A DNA stretch of 64,000 bases from Chrysogorgia sp. JL179-B06 (taxonomy: Eukaryota; Cnidaria; Anthozoa; Scleralcyonacea; Chrysogorgiidae): the NCBI GenBank assembly GCA_035772405.1, contig JAYKKM010000259.1, positions 496,001 to 560,000 of the forward strand, written 5' to 3'. Of the stretch, positions 11,145 to 20,593 are shown piece after piece; the first letter of the stretch is position 1, and every line of letters starts with the position of its first letter. A program made the translations under genes and the position numbers. The notes under the pieces are model-generated. The model had not been told where the DNA came from and did no database searches. It was given only the letters and a program-made list of their open reading frames with translations.

Positions 11145-11304
11145 GTTAATATACACACTGCTGTAGTGAATGTGGGAGAGCTTGGAGTAGACAGAATCAT
11201 TTTTTCAAAATAATTTTTCTGAGGATACGAGCTTGACGATCGCCCATATATCGTCTGTCCACTCCAAGCTCTCCCACATTCACTACAGCAGTGTGTATAT
11301 TAAC
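11145..11304. repeat. 50-bp inverted repeat enclosing a copy of the SINE tail
   Basis: The left arm 11145-11194 and right arm 11255-11304 are reverse complements over 50 bases, with one mismatch seen (GTCTACTCC against GTCCACTCC). The 60-base loop contains the 34-base SINE tail (11214-11247). It looks like a foldback element formed around, or sharing a module with, the SINE. Not coding. Confidence 0.8.
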
Positions 11305-11344
11305 AAATTGCTCGTAGTTAACAACAGCTTAATTTCACATCATC

Positions 11345-12371
11345 TTAAAGTATATCTTTATCACAAGCAATTCTGTTGATAATAATAACAACCTTTTCTT
11401 TGGGTATCATTGGTGCCTTTTCAACTGCTTCATTGTTAACAATAAAACGCCTTTGAATAAAGCCTAATTTTGCTTTGACCTTAATTGGAAATTTCACTTT
11501 CACCCCTTGTCCTAATGCATCCAAGTAATAATACCAATACTGTGGCAGTTGAAATCTATTAAAGTCGTCTTTCTCGTATAGCATGAATTTACCATCGGGT
11601 GCCATTTGTCCCTTATTGCGAAGCACAAAACGAAGGATGTCATGTTCCATCTCTATTGTTGTCGAGAATAGAACACGATGAAACTTGCACTTTAATAATC
11701 CAAGAAAAGCCTCCAAAAATACAATAGAAGCTCTTTCGAGATGATCAGCTGGTATTTTTGGTTCAGAATAACTCCTATGAATGCACATAAAGAGAATTAA
11801 TAAATTCAAATACAAAGCTGTCAAAGGTACACAAGCAATACATGTACAGGTACTATACCTTATTGCAAGGTCATTTAAATTATCTTCAGTTTCCCAACTA
11901 CAATTCCAAATCGGCCAGTTCTGCCATTTTATTAAGTATTCGTTCCCCTATTATTAGAGAAAGGAAAAGTTACCCAATAATTCATGAAAGTTACAAGCAT
12001 AATTAAAATATGGTTGATATTAGAAAATTGCTAAATGTTCGAAATAATAGAACCTTGCTTTTGATATTCAGTATTCTACCTGACCTGCAATCTATAGCAC
12101 AACTCATATCAAAATATGATTTAAAATCATACAACTAATAATAATAACAATAATATAATAACATATATCCATGTCAAACGACAAACGGGAGAACATATTT
12201 GCCTACCTGTTTCGTTTTTCTTTGGCTAATAACGCGTTCCACCAAGTATACATTTTTTCCCGAATCTCTCACTTTTCGTTTCTTTGCGGGTTTCGGTAAA
12301 AAATCTAAGGTACACGACTCATGCAGAGCTTTGTAGTCAATCCTCGCTTTCCTTCTACATAAGTCCGCCAT
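11345..12371 (-). CDS. Chromodomain protein, possibly a truncated SUV39H-like histone methyltransferase relative
   Basis: Three exons: 12371-12207, 11947-11859, 11774-11345, giving 227 residues. Donors are CAG then GTAGG, and AAG then GTATAG; acceptors are AATAATAG and TTCATAG; phases agree. The start ATG (AAGATGGCG) has a good context. Residues 41-84 form a chromodomain: VYLVERVISQRK in exon 1 joins GNEYLIKWQNW and CSWETEDNL in exon 2, with the aromatic cage positions Tyr, Trp and Trp present. Such domains bind methylated histone tails. The C-terminal exon has a linker and then FIVNNEAVEKAP, which resembles the sequence just before the pre-SET domain of SUV39H proteins; the coding sequence then stops, with no pre-SET or SET. 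It starts only 32 bases after the end of the preceding minus-strand gene. The chromodomain is well supported; the SUV39H relationship is inference. Confidence 0.7.
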
Positions 12372-12403
12372 CTTGAATAATTTTCTAGCGGATACCGCAT
12401 ATA

Positions 12404-13136
12404 CTAAATATCGCGGATGCCAAAAGTCCGCGATTTCTGGTAATGACTAAAAAAGTCACGTTCCCATTTGTTGAGGCGTTCTCTACAGTCGCGTAACTGC
12501 TTGTCAATCTTGATTTCAATGACAGCGAGAATATCCATGTATTCTTCGTAATAATCCTTATTATTAGGGTATGTCTTGTGCTTCTGCCTTGCTTTGTCAA
12601 ACATGACCACTTCTAGCACATTGCCCAAGACTTGTTCAACAGTTTTACCTATGGTAGTCTGACAGGTATACATTCTACTCACAGCGGTATTTTTGCTGCT
12701 TTCGACATGTTTCCTCTTTTCATGGACTCCTGTAATTACACTCTCCTCAGCCGGTGTGGGATCGATTTCCATTTGGTTGGTGTTGTTGCTACATTTAACA
12801 TGTGTGCTCTCAGTCTCACTGAACAAGGCAACTGCTGTGGTGCTTAAGTTATTGCAGGCAGGACCTGTAAGATAGATTTATAAATGTTGTATTAATGGAT
12901 GACTTTACATGACATTCTATTGTGTATTGTTGTTAACCAATTATTTTGTGGTTATTTTCACTAAAACATACCTGTCACATCATCCAATTTTTGATCGATC
13001 TGTGAAGCTGAATTTGTGTAGGCTTCTCTTTGATCACAATTTGGATCACCACCAAGATCAATGGCAAGCTCCTCACTTGAGATTACCTCTTGGAATGAGA
13101 TAACCTGCTCTTCTCTGTAAGCATCAGTTATGTCTT
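12404..13136 (-). pseudogene. 3' part of a large uncharacterised gene split by the Polinton
   Basis: Two exons, 13136-12972 and 12864-12404, are joined across a 107-base intron (donor ACAG then GTATG, acceptor CTTACAG, phase matching). The frame is open from the Polinton insertion point to the stop at 12404. The protein is acidic and Ser/Thr-rich at first, then helical, ending with an LNKWERDFFSHY element followed by GIRDI. That resembles the C-terminal WE-x-DF-x-x-x-x-R-x-P-x-x-DI motif seen in several chromatin and replication proteins. The 5' part of the same gene lies beyond the Polinton at 26,500-30,018. Removing the element plus one TGTCTT joins the two frames directly (codons read ...E-E-D-I-T-D-A-Y...). 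No lesion is visible in this part. Confidence 0.7.
13131..13136. repeat. Left target-site duplication of the Polinton (TGTCTT)
   Basis: TGTCTT immediately outside the left end; the identical hexamer occurs at 26500-26505 immediately outside the right end. Polintons generate 6-bp duplications. Confidence 0.95.
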
Positions 13137-13531
13137 AGTAGATAACCCCCCCCCCCCCCCCATATACCGTTCAAAGGGATGCCGCCTCATTAAAAAGTCA
13201 TTAAGACGGATCACTTTCGTGTGATAATTACTACAAGCTCATTGGTGAATTTTCAGGCGGACCTCTGCGAAGACATCCCAGGGATGCCGCCACATTAAAA
13301 AAGTCATTAAGCCGGATCACTTTTGGGTGATTAACGGATAGAATAGTACACTAACTTGAACCTCATTGGTGAATTTTCAGTCGGACCTCTGCGAAGACAT
13401 CTCCCTCTTCTTCGCGCGTTTTTTATCCGAGGCAGAACAAAGAGCGTTGCGTACAAAAAGTAATTAGTATTGTTAGCGTGACGAACGCGTTGCCTACATA
13501 AACGCCGGCCAAACATACCACATCACTTTAC
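13137..13531. repeat. Left terminal inverted repeat of the Polinton
   Basis: It matches the right end in reverse complement from AGTAGATAAC to about 13531. It contains a run of 16 C (13146-13161) where the right end has only 7. An internal direct duplication is present: one unit from 13176 and one from 13281, each starting GGGATGCCGCC and ending GCGAAGACATC. Between about 13428 and 13490 the left copy has roughly 53 extra bases compared with the right copy. Confidence 0.9.
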
Positions 13532-13740
13532 CTAAAGTGTTTCACCGTGCTCGATAGTGTTTTACCTGTGATTTCTGAAGTTTACCTTGTTGGATATAGT
13601 TGGTTTGAATTTTTGGACGTATATTGATATTGAGAGGTAAGATATTGATGTGATTATATAGTGAATCGAATTGTATATATTTGAATAGTTGTTTCATTCT
13701 TATAAGAGTTTAATATGTTGTCGTATATCTTTTGACAGTA
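13532..13740 (+). promoter_or_regulatory. Leader of the plus-strand Polinton genes, with candidate 5' UTR intron
   Basis: A consensus donor (GAGAG then GTAAGA) near 13,636 and an acceptor (TTTTGACAG) ending at 13,739 flank an AT-rich stretch that stops two bases before the first ATG at 13741. This suggests a spliced leader exon for the rightward transcript. No convincing TATA box was singled out. Confidence 0.35.
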
Positions 13741-13968
13741 ATGGATCTTATAAGTGTGATCAATGGTTGTACACTCATCGAAGAGATTGAAGTGCTAGAG
13801 TATTTTTTTGACTTTGACGAGAGGCATCGAGAAGCCGCTTTCAATCGACGCATCGTGATATGGTCGAACAATCTGGTGCGAGATTTGGAGATTGAGAGAC
13901 GAGGAATACACCCAGAGCTATTTAATGGTTGGTCGACCGAAGAACGCGCAGAGTTCGATAACGACTGA
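13741..13968 (+). CDS. Small acidic Polinton ORF, unknown function
   Basis: 75 residues from the ATG at 13741 to TGA at 13966-13968. The protein is rich in Asp, Glu and Arg, with a helical centre (ERHREAAFNRRIVIW) and an LFNGWSTEERAEF tail. It lies between the left TIR and the polymerase gene, 44 bases before the latter's ATG. I recognise no domain. A short DNA direct repeat (GATTCTTTCCTCG) occurs just after its stop, near 13,977, and again within the start of the polymerase gene, near 14,044, so this end may have arisen by local duplication. Confidence 0.5.
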   Translation: MDLISVINGCTLIEEIEVLEYFFDFDERHREAAFNRRIVIWSNNLVRDLEIERRGIHPELFNGWSTEERAEFDND

Positions 13969-14012
13969 ACGACGATTCTTTCCTCGTTAGTCTACCATCG
14001 ACCTCTGAAGTT

Positions 14013-17000
14013 ATGCCCGAGTGGTTCAACGATTGGGACGATGATTCTTTCCTCGAACACTTACCTGAAGTAATACCCGAGGCTATCCAGACCGGAGAAG
14101 GAAACCGCAAGCGGCCAGCTGAGGTAAACGATGGAGCATCAACAAGTAAGAAACTTAAAACTGTTCCGTTATTCACTGTTAAGTCTGTGAAACAAGTCAA
14201 AGTTAAGAAATTTAAGACCACGGGCATTGATTATAAGATCCAGTTTAATAATTTGCAAGTTCAAGGCTTGCGTGATGTCCTAAGGTATCTACATGAAGTG
14301 TTTGAGAGTGTGTTAGATCGAGTCACCGATGGTGTAGCTTCACACGACCAAGTCCGATTCATCATGCATTCGCCTCAACTCGAGTATCCCATTTCTCTAC
14401 CGTTCATGCCTAGTGAAAAATTAACTGTCGAACGAATTTTGGCCGAAATCGAGAGAGTAATTCAATCGAACGATACGTTTACCCTCGACGATTCGATTAC
14501 TGTCAATATTATTCATGTCGAGATGCCAAACGGTGGTACGGGACGGAAACGGAAAATTGCCAATTTAGACAAATACCTGACCAACAAGAGAGCAATCGTC
14601 CGTATTCAAAATAAAGATGACCTATGTTGCGCACGGGCTATTATTGTCGCAAAAGCCAAAGTCGACAATGATGAACAATACCGTTACATAAGCGACTGCC
14701 GCTGTCCTTTACAAGCCAACCGTGCTCATGAATTACACGAGAAAGCCAACGTTCCGTTAGGAAAGTGTGGTATTGAAGAAGTCAAGCGATTTCAAGCCTA
14801 TTTAACCGACTACCAAATTAACATTATCTCGAAAGAACATTTGAATACAATAATTTATTCTGGTCCTGAAGCATCAAAACATATTTATCTTTACGCCCAC
14901 GATAACCATTACGACGTGATTACAAGCATGCCTGCGTTCTTGGCTCGCAAGAAATACTGTCATGTTTGTAAGAAAGGCTATGACAAGATCGAAGACCATC
15001 ATTGCGGCGATACCTGCAAGTTGTGTTATACACAGAACTGTCCGATAACGAACTGGGTACACTGTAACGAGTGCAATCGGTTCTTTAAAAGCCAAGAATG
15101 TTTCGATCGGCACCAAGCAACCGTGGGCGAGAAACGACCGATTTGTGCATCCGTCGTGAAATGTCAACACTGCAATCAAGTAGTGAAAAGGGCCAACGAA
15201 CTCCCTCAAAAACATTATTGCGGTCTTGTTCGATGCACTGTGTGCCAACAATACGTCGACCCTGAGAACCATCAATGTTTCATGCAACCGGCAAAGAAGA
15301 GAAAAACCACTGATCAAACACAATCGGACACGAATTTAATTGACGATGAGACCGCTGTGGGCGGAGAACCGAACGAAGGAGGAGAAAGCGAGTACTCCCA
15401 GCTATTATTTTTCGACTTCGAATGCACGCAAGAAGGCGGAGACCACGTCCCAAATTTATGTGTCGTCCACAACGAGAGCGGTGACGAAAACGTGTTTAGC
15501 GGCCCAAATACGAGAGATGATTTTTGTGAATGGCTGTTCCAAGAGCAAAACTCCGGTAGTATTGTGATGGCCCATAATTTCCAAGGCTATGACGGCTATT
15601 TCATCCTGCAATACCTACACAAGAATGGTTTGGTACCCGAAGTAATTATGCGTGGGGCGAAGATTTTAACACTCAACGTACCAGTGTTAAATATCAAGTT
15701 TGTCGATTCGTTATGTTTTATACCGATGAGACTCGCAAACTTTCCAAAAACATTCGGCCTAAACGAACTTGCCAAAGGCTATTTCCCACATTATTTCAAC
15801 ACCGAAGCCAACCAGAACTATGAAGGACCCCTTCCAGATGCTAATTATTATAATCCGGACGGCATGGCACCTGGTGATCGCGAGAAATTTTATGTCTGGT
15901 ATAATAACCTAAAAGCCAGCAATTATGTGTTCAACTTCCAAGAGGAAATCCTCAAGTATTGCCGATCAGACGTCGACATCCTCCGACGCTGTTGTCTTGA
16001 GTTTAGAGAACTGTTTCGTTCTGTCACCGATATCGACCCCTTCGAGAAATGTCTGACGATTGCTTCGGCCTGTAATCTCGTGTTCCGTAAGAACTTTCTG
16101 CGAGAGAATTCGATTGCCATCATTCCACCGCATGGCTACCGGCCTCAAGATAAACAATCAGTTATCGCTCTTAAATGGTTAGCACACACCGCCCGAAGCA
16201 ACAACCTTTCCATTCGGCATTCGCGTAATTTTGGCGAGCAGCGCATTGGTAAATATCGCGTCGATGGTTTCCACACAGAGTCCAATACCGTTTATGAATT
16301 CCATGGATGTTTCTGGCATGGTTGTATCCGATGCTACGCAAGAGACACGGTCAACCCTGTAAGTCAACAAACCATGCAAGATCTCCACCAGCGTACCCTC
16401 GAGAAAACACGTTATTTGAAAGGCCAAAACTATAACGTAGTTGAGATGTGGGAATGCGATCTACGACGACAACTCGAAGCCGATCCAGAGATGAAATCAT
16501 ATTTCGACAACTTCAACGTCGTTGAACCCCTCGAACCGAGGCATGCTTTCTACGGTGGTCGCACCAACGCTACAAAGTTATTCCATCAATGTCAACCCGA
16601 TGAGAAGATACACTACGTAGATTTTACAAGTCTTTATCCTTGGTGTAATAAATACGGAGAATATCCCCTTGGTCATCCAGAAATTATCACTGAGAACTTT
16701 GGAGATATTTCACAGTATTTTGGTCTTGTGAAATGCACTGTTCTACCTCCACGTCGACTTTACCACCCAGTCCTTCCGTATCGCGCTCATGGGAAACTGG
16801 TGTTTCCGCTATGCAAACTATGTGCAGACGGTCTGAGTCAAGAACCGTGCAACCACACAGATCAGGAGCGTGCCGTTCAAGGTTCATGGGTAACCTTAGA
16901 GTTGCAAAAAGCATTGCAGAAAGGGTATCGTCTGCTTGCAATTCACGAAGTGTGGCATTTTCCCCAACAAAGCAATGTGCTTTTTAAAGATTATATTGAC

Positions 17001-17974
17001 ACTTTCTTAAAAATTAAGCAGGAGTCCAGTGGTTTTCCCGAAGGTTGTGATACCGAAGAGCAGAGGCAAGAGTACATCGACGAGTATTATCAACGAGAGA
17101 GTATCCAGATGGATCTCAACAAAATAGAGAAGAACTCTGGTCTACGTGCCTTATCAAAGCTGATGCTGAACTCGTTTTGGGGTAAGTAGAAATAACGTAG
17201 ACATGCATATGTGGCTAAATGAGGAGAGAGGGAGCGAGAGAGAGAGAGAGTGAGCATATATGTAATAGATCGTAATATATTTGCTTTTGTTATTTTGAAG
17301 GGAAGTTCGCGCAAAAGCCCAATATGACCAAAGTCAAACTCGTGTCCGAACCCGAAGAATACTTCGACATGCTAACTTCCGACGAGATCAATGTGACCGA
17401 TGCATCCTTTGTGAGTGACGATGTTATTGAGCTACGATACGAGAACCAGGATAACTTCGTTGAACCCAACGCCAGGACCAACGTAGTCATCGCCGCCTTT
17501 ACGACAGCCCATGCGAGGCTCAAGCTTTACGGTGTGTTGGAGCAGTTGGGAGAAAGAGTGTTGTATTACGACACGGACTCAGTCATATACGTGAGTAAGC
17601 CAGGAGAGCTGGAGCCTGAGACTGGAGTTTACCTGGGTGAATTAACGGATGAACTTGACGGTGATTATATCACCACTTTTGTTTCGGGAGGACCGAAAAA
17701 TTATGCGTACGAACTAAGTAGTGGAAAGACATGTTGTAAAATTCGAGGAATCACTTTAAATTATCAAACATTACAAACAGTTAATTTTAGTGTTATGAAA
17801 GATATGGTTGTAGGGATAGGTCCAGCGAAGGTGTCAGTGGACATCCCATTTAAAATTACTAGGGATACCAGCACAAAGCAAGTTATCACAAAGCAACAGA
17901 GTAAAGACTATAGAGTAGTTTACAATAAACGCGTTGTTGTAGATAATTTAAATACAGTTCCTTACGGTTTTTAG
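14013..17974 (+). CDS. polB: Polinton protein-primed family B DNA polymerase (two exons)
   Basis: Exon 1 is 14013-17181 and exon 2 is 17301-17974, with a 119-base intron (GGG then GTAAGT; acceptor TTTTGAAG) and a joined frame of 1,280 residues. The N-terminal ~310 residues are uncharacterised and precede a Cys/His-rich zinc-finger region (about 315-430; CHVCKKGY, CKLCYTQNC, CNECNRFF, CQHCNQVV, CTVCQQYV). The 3'-5' exonuclease has DFE (D468), NFQGYDGYF and YCRSDVDIL. Palm motifs are DFTSLYP (motif A, D870), KLMLNSFWGK (motif B, broken by the intron) and YYDTDSV (motif C, D1147). This is the replicase that copies the element, probably primed by a terminal protein. No lesion seen. The intron contains a GA-rich run. 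Confidence 0.95.
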
Positions 17975-18062
17975 TGTGTTTGTAAATAATTTAAATTCGT
18001 GTGATTGTAAATAGGAAAACTTAATAATATATGTTTATGAACTTTGAAATCGTCTAATTTAT
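17975..18062. other. Short AT-rich gap after the polymerase
   Basis: Non-coding; no AATAAA recognised close to the polymerase stop. Confidence 0.3.
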
Positions 18063-18162
18063 TCATTGTGTTGGATGCGAACCCACGTTTTCTGGGGATA
18101 TAATTAAACGTTATCTCGGGATTTAACGCCCAGCGCCCTAAACCACTTGGTCATCCAGGAAT
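18063..18162 (-). tRNA. tRNA-like (Leu/Ser-type) pseudogene inside the Polinton
   Basis: On the minus strand, an A box-like TGACCAAGTGG (18153-18143) is followed 59 bases later by a B box GGTTCGCATCC (18083-18073). The length of the segment between them fits a long-variable-arm (Leu/Ser) tRNA. Acceptor and T stems have several mismatches, and the anticodon stem only closes as GGG/CCC around an eight-base loop, so it is not a functional tRNA by eye. It may be a tRNA-derived SINE or a pseudogene inserted between the polymerase and the zinc-finger gene. Confidence 0.45.
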
Positions 18163-18399
18163 CTACACTTTTGGCTGTTTATTTTCGAAATGAATCCAAA
18201 ACTTAAAGAAGTGGTGAGGGGAAACAATTTTGTTTTGTGATTAAAATTAAATTGTATATGTGCATGATTAATGGTATTTAAATCGAGTCATTAAGAAAGA
18301 ACTAAGTGAATGAAAAGTAATTTCCCGCTCGCCTAGCTCTATGATGTAATTATTTGTGCACAGCTATTGTGAAGGGGATAGAAGGTGTGTTTCTCAAAC
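18163..18399. other. Non-coding Polinton interval
   Basis: AT-rich, no gene seen. It probably contains promoter sequence for the downstream plus-strand genes, but no element can be singled out. Confidence 0.3.
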
Positions 18400-18502
18400 G
18401 GGCCACAGGGCCACGAAAAAGGCCCCCAGGGCCATTTTGAAGGATGTATCCCCAGAGGAAGGGCCAAAGGGCCACGAAAAAGGCCCTCAGGGCCATTTTG
18501 TA
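18400..18502. repeat. GC-rich 40-base direct repeat, two copies
   Basis: Two nearly identical ~40-base units begin GGGCCACAGGGCCACG (about 18400) and GGGCCAAAGGGCCACG (about 18463) and end AGGGCCATTTTG. Each unit carries GGGCC/GGCCC words able to pair locally. Composition is much richer in G and C than the flanks. It lies 54 bases upstream of the zinc-finger ATG. Confidence 0.8.
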
Positions 18503-18555
18503 AACTTATCGATATAAATGTTATATGTAGTGAACTAAACTATTCAGTTGACATC

Positions 18556-18768
18556 ATGCCTCGGACACGTAAAGATTGTCCGATCTGTGGAAAGAAAAGT
18601 TTATTGAGATTAGCAAACCATTTGGCGAACTTTCACCAACTACCCTCGGAAGAAAGGCAATCTCACTTGATCCGTGCCAGAGCTTGTACTGTAGATTTAG
18701 AAATGCTTTTGAAAGAATTACATAGACTCCTTCGAAATACAAAACGTCCTAAAAAGTGGTATAAATAA
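18556..18768 (+). CDS. Small C2H2 zinc-finger Polinton protein
   Basis: 70 residues from the ATG at 18556. The frame is open further upstream, but there it translates the GC-rich repeat, so the internal ATG is preferred. A single finger has CPICGKKSLLRLANHLANFH (Cys-x2-Cys, His-x4-His). A helix follows (LEMLLKELHRLLRN), with a basic C-terminus (TKRPKKWYK). Probably a nucleic-acid-binding accessory protein; small single-finger ORFs occur in other Polintons. The ATPase start follows 32 bases after its stop. Confidence 0.6.
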   Translation: MPRTRKDCPICGKKSLLRLANHLANFHQLPSEERQSHLIRARACTVDLEMLLKELHRLLRNTKRPKKWYK

Positions 18769-18800
18769 TATTTCAAGAATCCTCAAATCTCATTTGAACC

Positions 18801-19438
18801 ATGTATTCCATACAGTTAACACATCCTTTTGGGCTCTTAATCTCAGGGGGTACAAAGACAGGAAAGACAACATTTGTCAAGAAACTGTTAGCGAACGCTA
18901 ACATCATGATCGACCCGCCTCCAGAAAACATTATATATTTTATGCCGAGTACCAAAACACGTTTGCTGAAATAGAGACCCTAGTTCCAGGGATTCAGTTT
19001 ATCCAAGGCTTACCCGATTCCATGTTAGACAGCATTAATCCAGAGACAAGAAACGTATTTATCATTGACGATATGATGGGCGAGAAAGATGCTATTATTG
19101 CAAAATTATTCACGAAAAAGTCTCACCATGGAAACCTCAGCGTGATTTACATAGTACAAAATATGTTTCATCAAAGCAAAGAGCATCGAACTATATCACT
19201 TAACGCCAGTTATTTGGTTCTAACTAAGAATGTCCGTGATGCCAGCCAGGTGATCCACCTAGCCAAACAGCTGTACCCAAGCAATAGCAAATTTTTCCAG
19301 CAGGCTTATCAGATGGCAACAAAAGAGCCGTATTCTTACATATTTGTCGACCTGACGCCGACATGTCCCGATGAAATACGACTTCGATCCGGAATCTTCA
19401 CTACAGATACTCATTACGTCTACCAACCTCGCGTATAA
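18801..19438 (+). pseudogene. Polinton packaging ATPase (A32-like, FtsK/HerA type), one frameshift
   Basis: ATG at 18801. Walker A (SGGTKTGKTTF) is at residues 15-25. The frame shifts once near 18,938, in a T-rich stretch, after which the protein continues to the stop at 19438. Walker B is NVFIIDDMMGE, followed by a downstream IVQNMFHQ segment typical of A32-type ATPases. The family pumps DNA into preformed capsids. Total length of about 210 residues matches intact Polinton ATPases. The frame break in a homopolymer context could be real inactivation or a base-calling deletion. Confidence 0.85.
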
Positions 19439-19474
19439 AAAACATAGTTCTGTCAAACGTGTATTCATTTGAGG

Positions 19475-19804
19475 ATGTCCCGCCGTGTGAGAAGGAACTA
19501 CGATGTTTTAAAGGTATTGACAAAGTGTAAACCTTCTATGCGAAAAGCGATCATAAAAGCTGCAGATACAGATTTATTGGAAGCCATAACCGAGTGCCTT
19601 TTGAACATTTGCCGTGGAACGATTAAAATTAATCCAAAAACGTATAAAAAGCTTACACCATACTCAGATCACATTGAAGCTGTTGCCGATAAGACAAACC
19701 CGATCACGAAAAGAAGGAGAGTTATTATACAGAACGGAGACGGATTCTTACCTTTTCTACTCGCTCCTGTCTTAGAACAATTGGCGAGCTTTCTAACCAA
19801 ATAA
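19475..19804 (+). CDS. Small conserved Polinton ORF with hydrophobic C-terminus
   Basis: 109 residues from the ATG at 19475. A basic start (MSRRVRRNYDVL) is followed by helical repeats (KPSMRKAIIKAADTDLLEAI, ECLLNICRG), a basic KRRRVI patch and a hydrophobic, Leu-rich tail (GFLPFLLAPVLEQLASFL). I recall ORFs of this architecture at the same position in other cnidarian Polintons, without an assigned function; a membrane-active or minor virion role is possible. Its stop overlaps the next ATG in TAATGG. Confidence 0.6.
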   Translation: MSRRVRRNYDVLKVLTKCKPSMRKAIIKAADTDLLEAITECLLNICRGTIKINPKTYKKLTPYSDHIEAVADKTNPITKRRRVIIQNGDGFLPFLLAPVLEQLASFLTK

Positions 19805-20529
19805 TGGAGCATGTCAAAAGACTGGTTCTGGTACCTGAACACATGGCTACAAAGAAACCCATGGTTCTTCCACTGACTGCTCAAGTGAACCAGTTGGACT
19901 CGGAAATGGACAGTTTAATGCAACGTCAAGATATAGCACAAGACGATAAAGTGAAGTTGTATAATCAGACCTTTCAACGTTATCTCAATTATTATGACAA
20001 ACGAATGCATCGGCCTGTTCCTGTAAGTATCGCCCACACCCCGCCTATCGCAGCTGAAGAAACAGACCCCGAACCTTCAACAGAGACAATGCCTGAACCG
20101 CCGGGAGAAATCGAGAGTGATATCATAGAAAGTGTACCTTCCACGATGAAATCAAGAGCTGTACAACTGATCAAAAAGATAAAAGCAAATAAAGATGTGG
20201 TTGGATGGAACGATCAAGGGCAAATGGTTTTTGAAGGAAGAACTATTCCAGGTACTAACGTTATTGATTTAGTCAACGATACTCTGCGTCAAAGAAAGAA
20301 TTTCAACCCTGCGGGGTGGCAACTGTTCGCAAAAGCTTTAGGACGTTTAAATGTACCCGAAGGAATCGTCAGAAACGAAGAACGTCTACATCTGGTGAAG
20401 GAATATAGGAACAAGCCTTCATCTGCTTCTAGCGACCCCCCTCTGACGCCCTCACTACAGTCTCCAGGGGCACCAGCGAAACCAAGAAAGAAACGTAGAG
20501 ACAAAAATCCATATAAATGGCATTCGTAA
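19804..20529 (+). CDS. Conserved Polinton ORF, possible PX-like virion protein
   Basis: 241 residues, ATG at 19804 overlapping the previous stop by one base, suggesting coupled expression. An N-terminal helical part (QVNQLDSEMDSLMQRQD) and a Pro/Glu-rich linker come first. A compact domain follows (VGWNDQGQMVFEGRTIPG, then LFAKALGRLNVPEGIV), and a basic tail (KPRKKRRDKNPYKW). This arrangement recurs in Polintons between the ATPase and the capsid block; the function is not established. AATAAA follows 23 bases after the stop. Confidence 0.6.
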   Translation: MEHVKRLVLVPEHMATKKPMVLPLTAQVNQLDSEMDSLMQRQDIAQDDKVKLYNQTFQRYLNYYDKRMHRPVPVSIAHTPPIAAEETDPEPSTETMPEPPGEIESDIIESVPSTMKSRAVQLIKKIKANKDVVGWNDQGQMVFEGRTIPGTNVIDLVNDTLRQRKNFNPAGWQLFAKALGRLNVPEGIVRNEERLHLVKEYRNKPSSASSDPPLTPSLQSPGAPAKPRKKRRDKNPYKWHS

Positions 20530-20544
20530 TCTTTTTGTAAATAT

Positions 20545-20557
20545 TTTATTGAATAAA
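20545..20557. terminator. Convergent poly(A) signals of the two Polinton transcription units
   Basis: Plus-strand AATAAA is at 20552-20557; minus-strand AATAAA (TTTATT on the plus strand) is at 20545-20550. They sit back to back in the only gap between the rightward and leftward genes, so both units end within about 50 bases of each other. Confidence 0.7.
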
Positions 20558-20593
20558 TTATTTTTTTTACAATTACAACGTGTCCTTTTATTC

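Noticed and set aside
14874..16427. Minus-strand open frames inside the polymerase gene (14874-15323, 16179-16427 and others)
   Set aside because: Antisense shadows of a clearly conserved polymerase frame.
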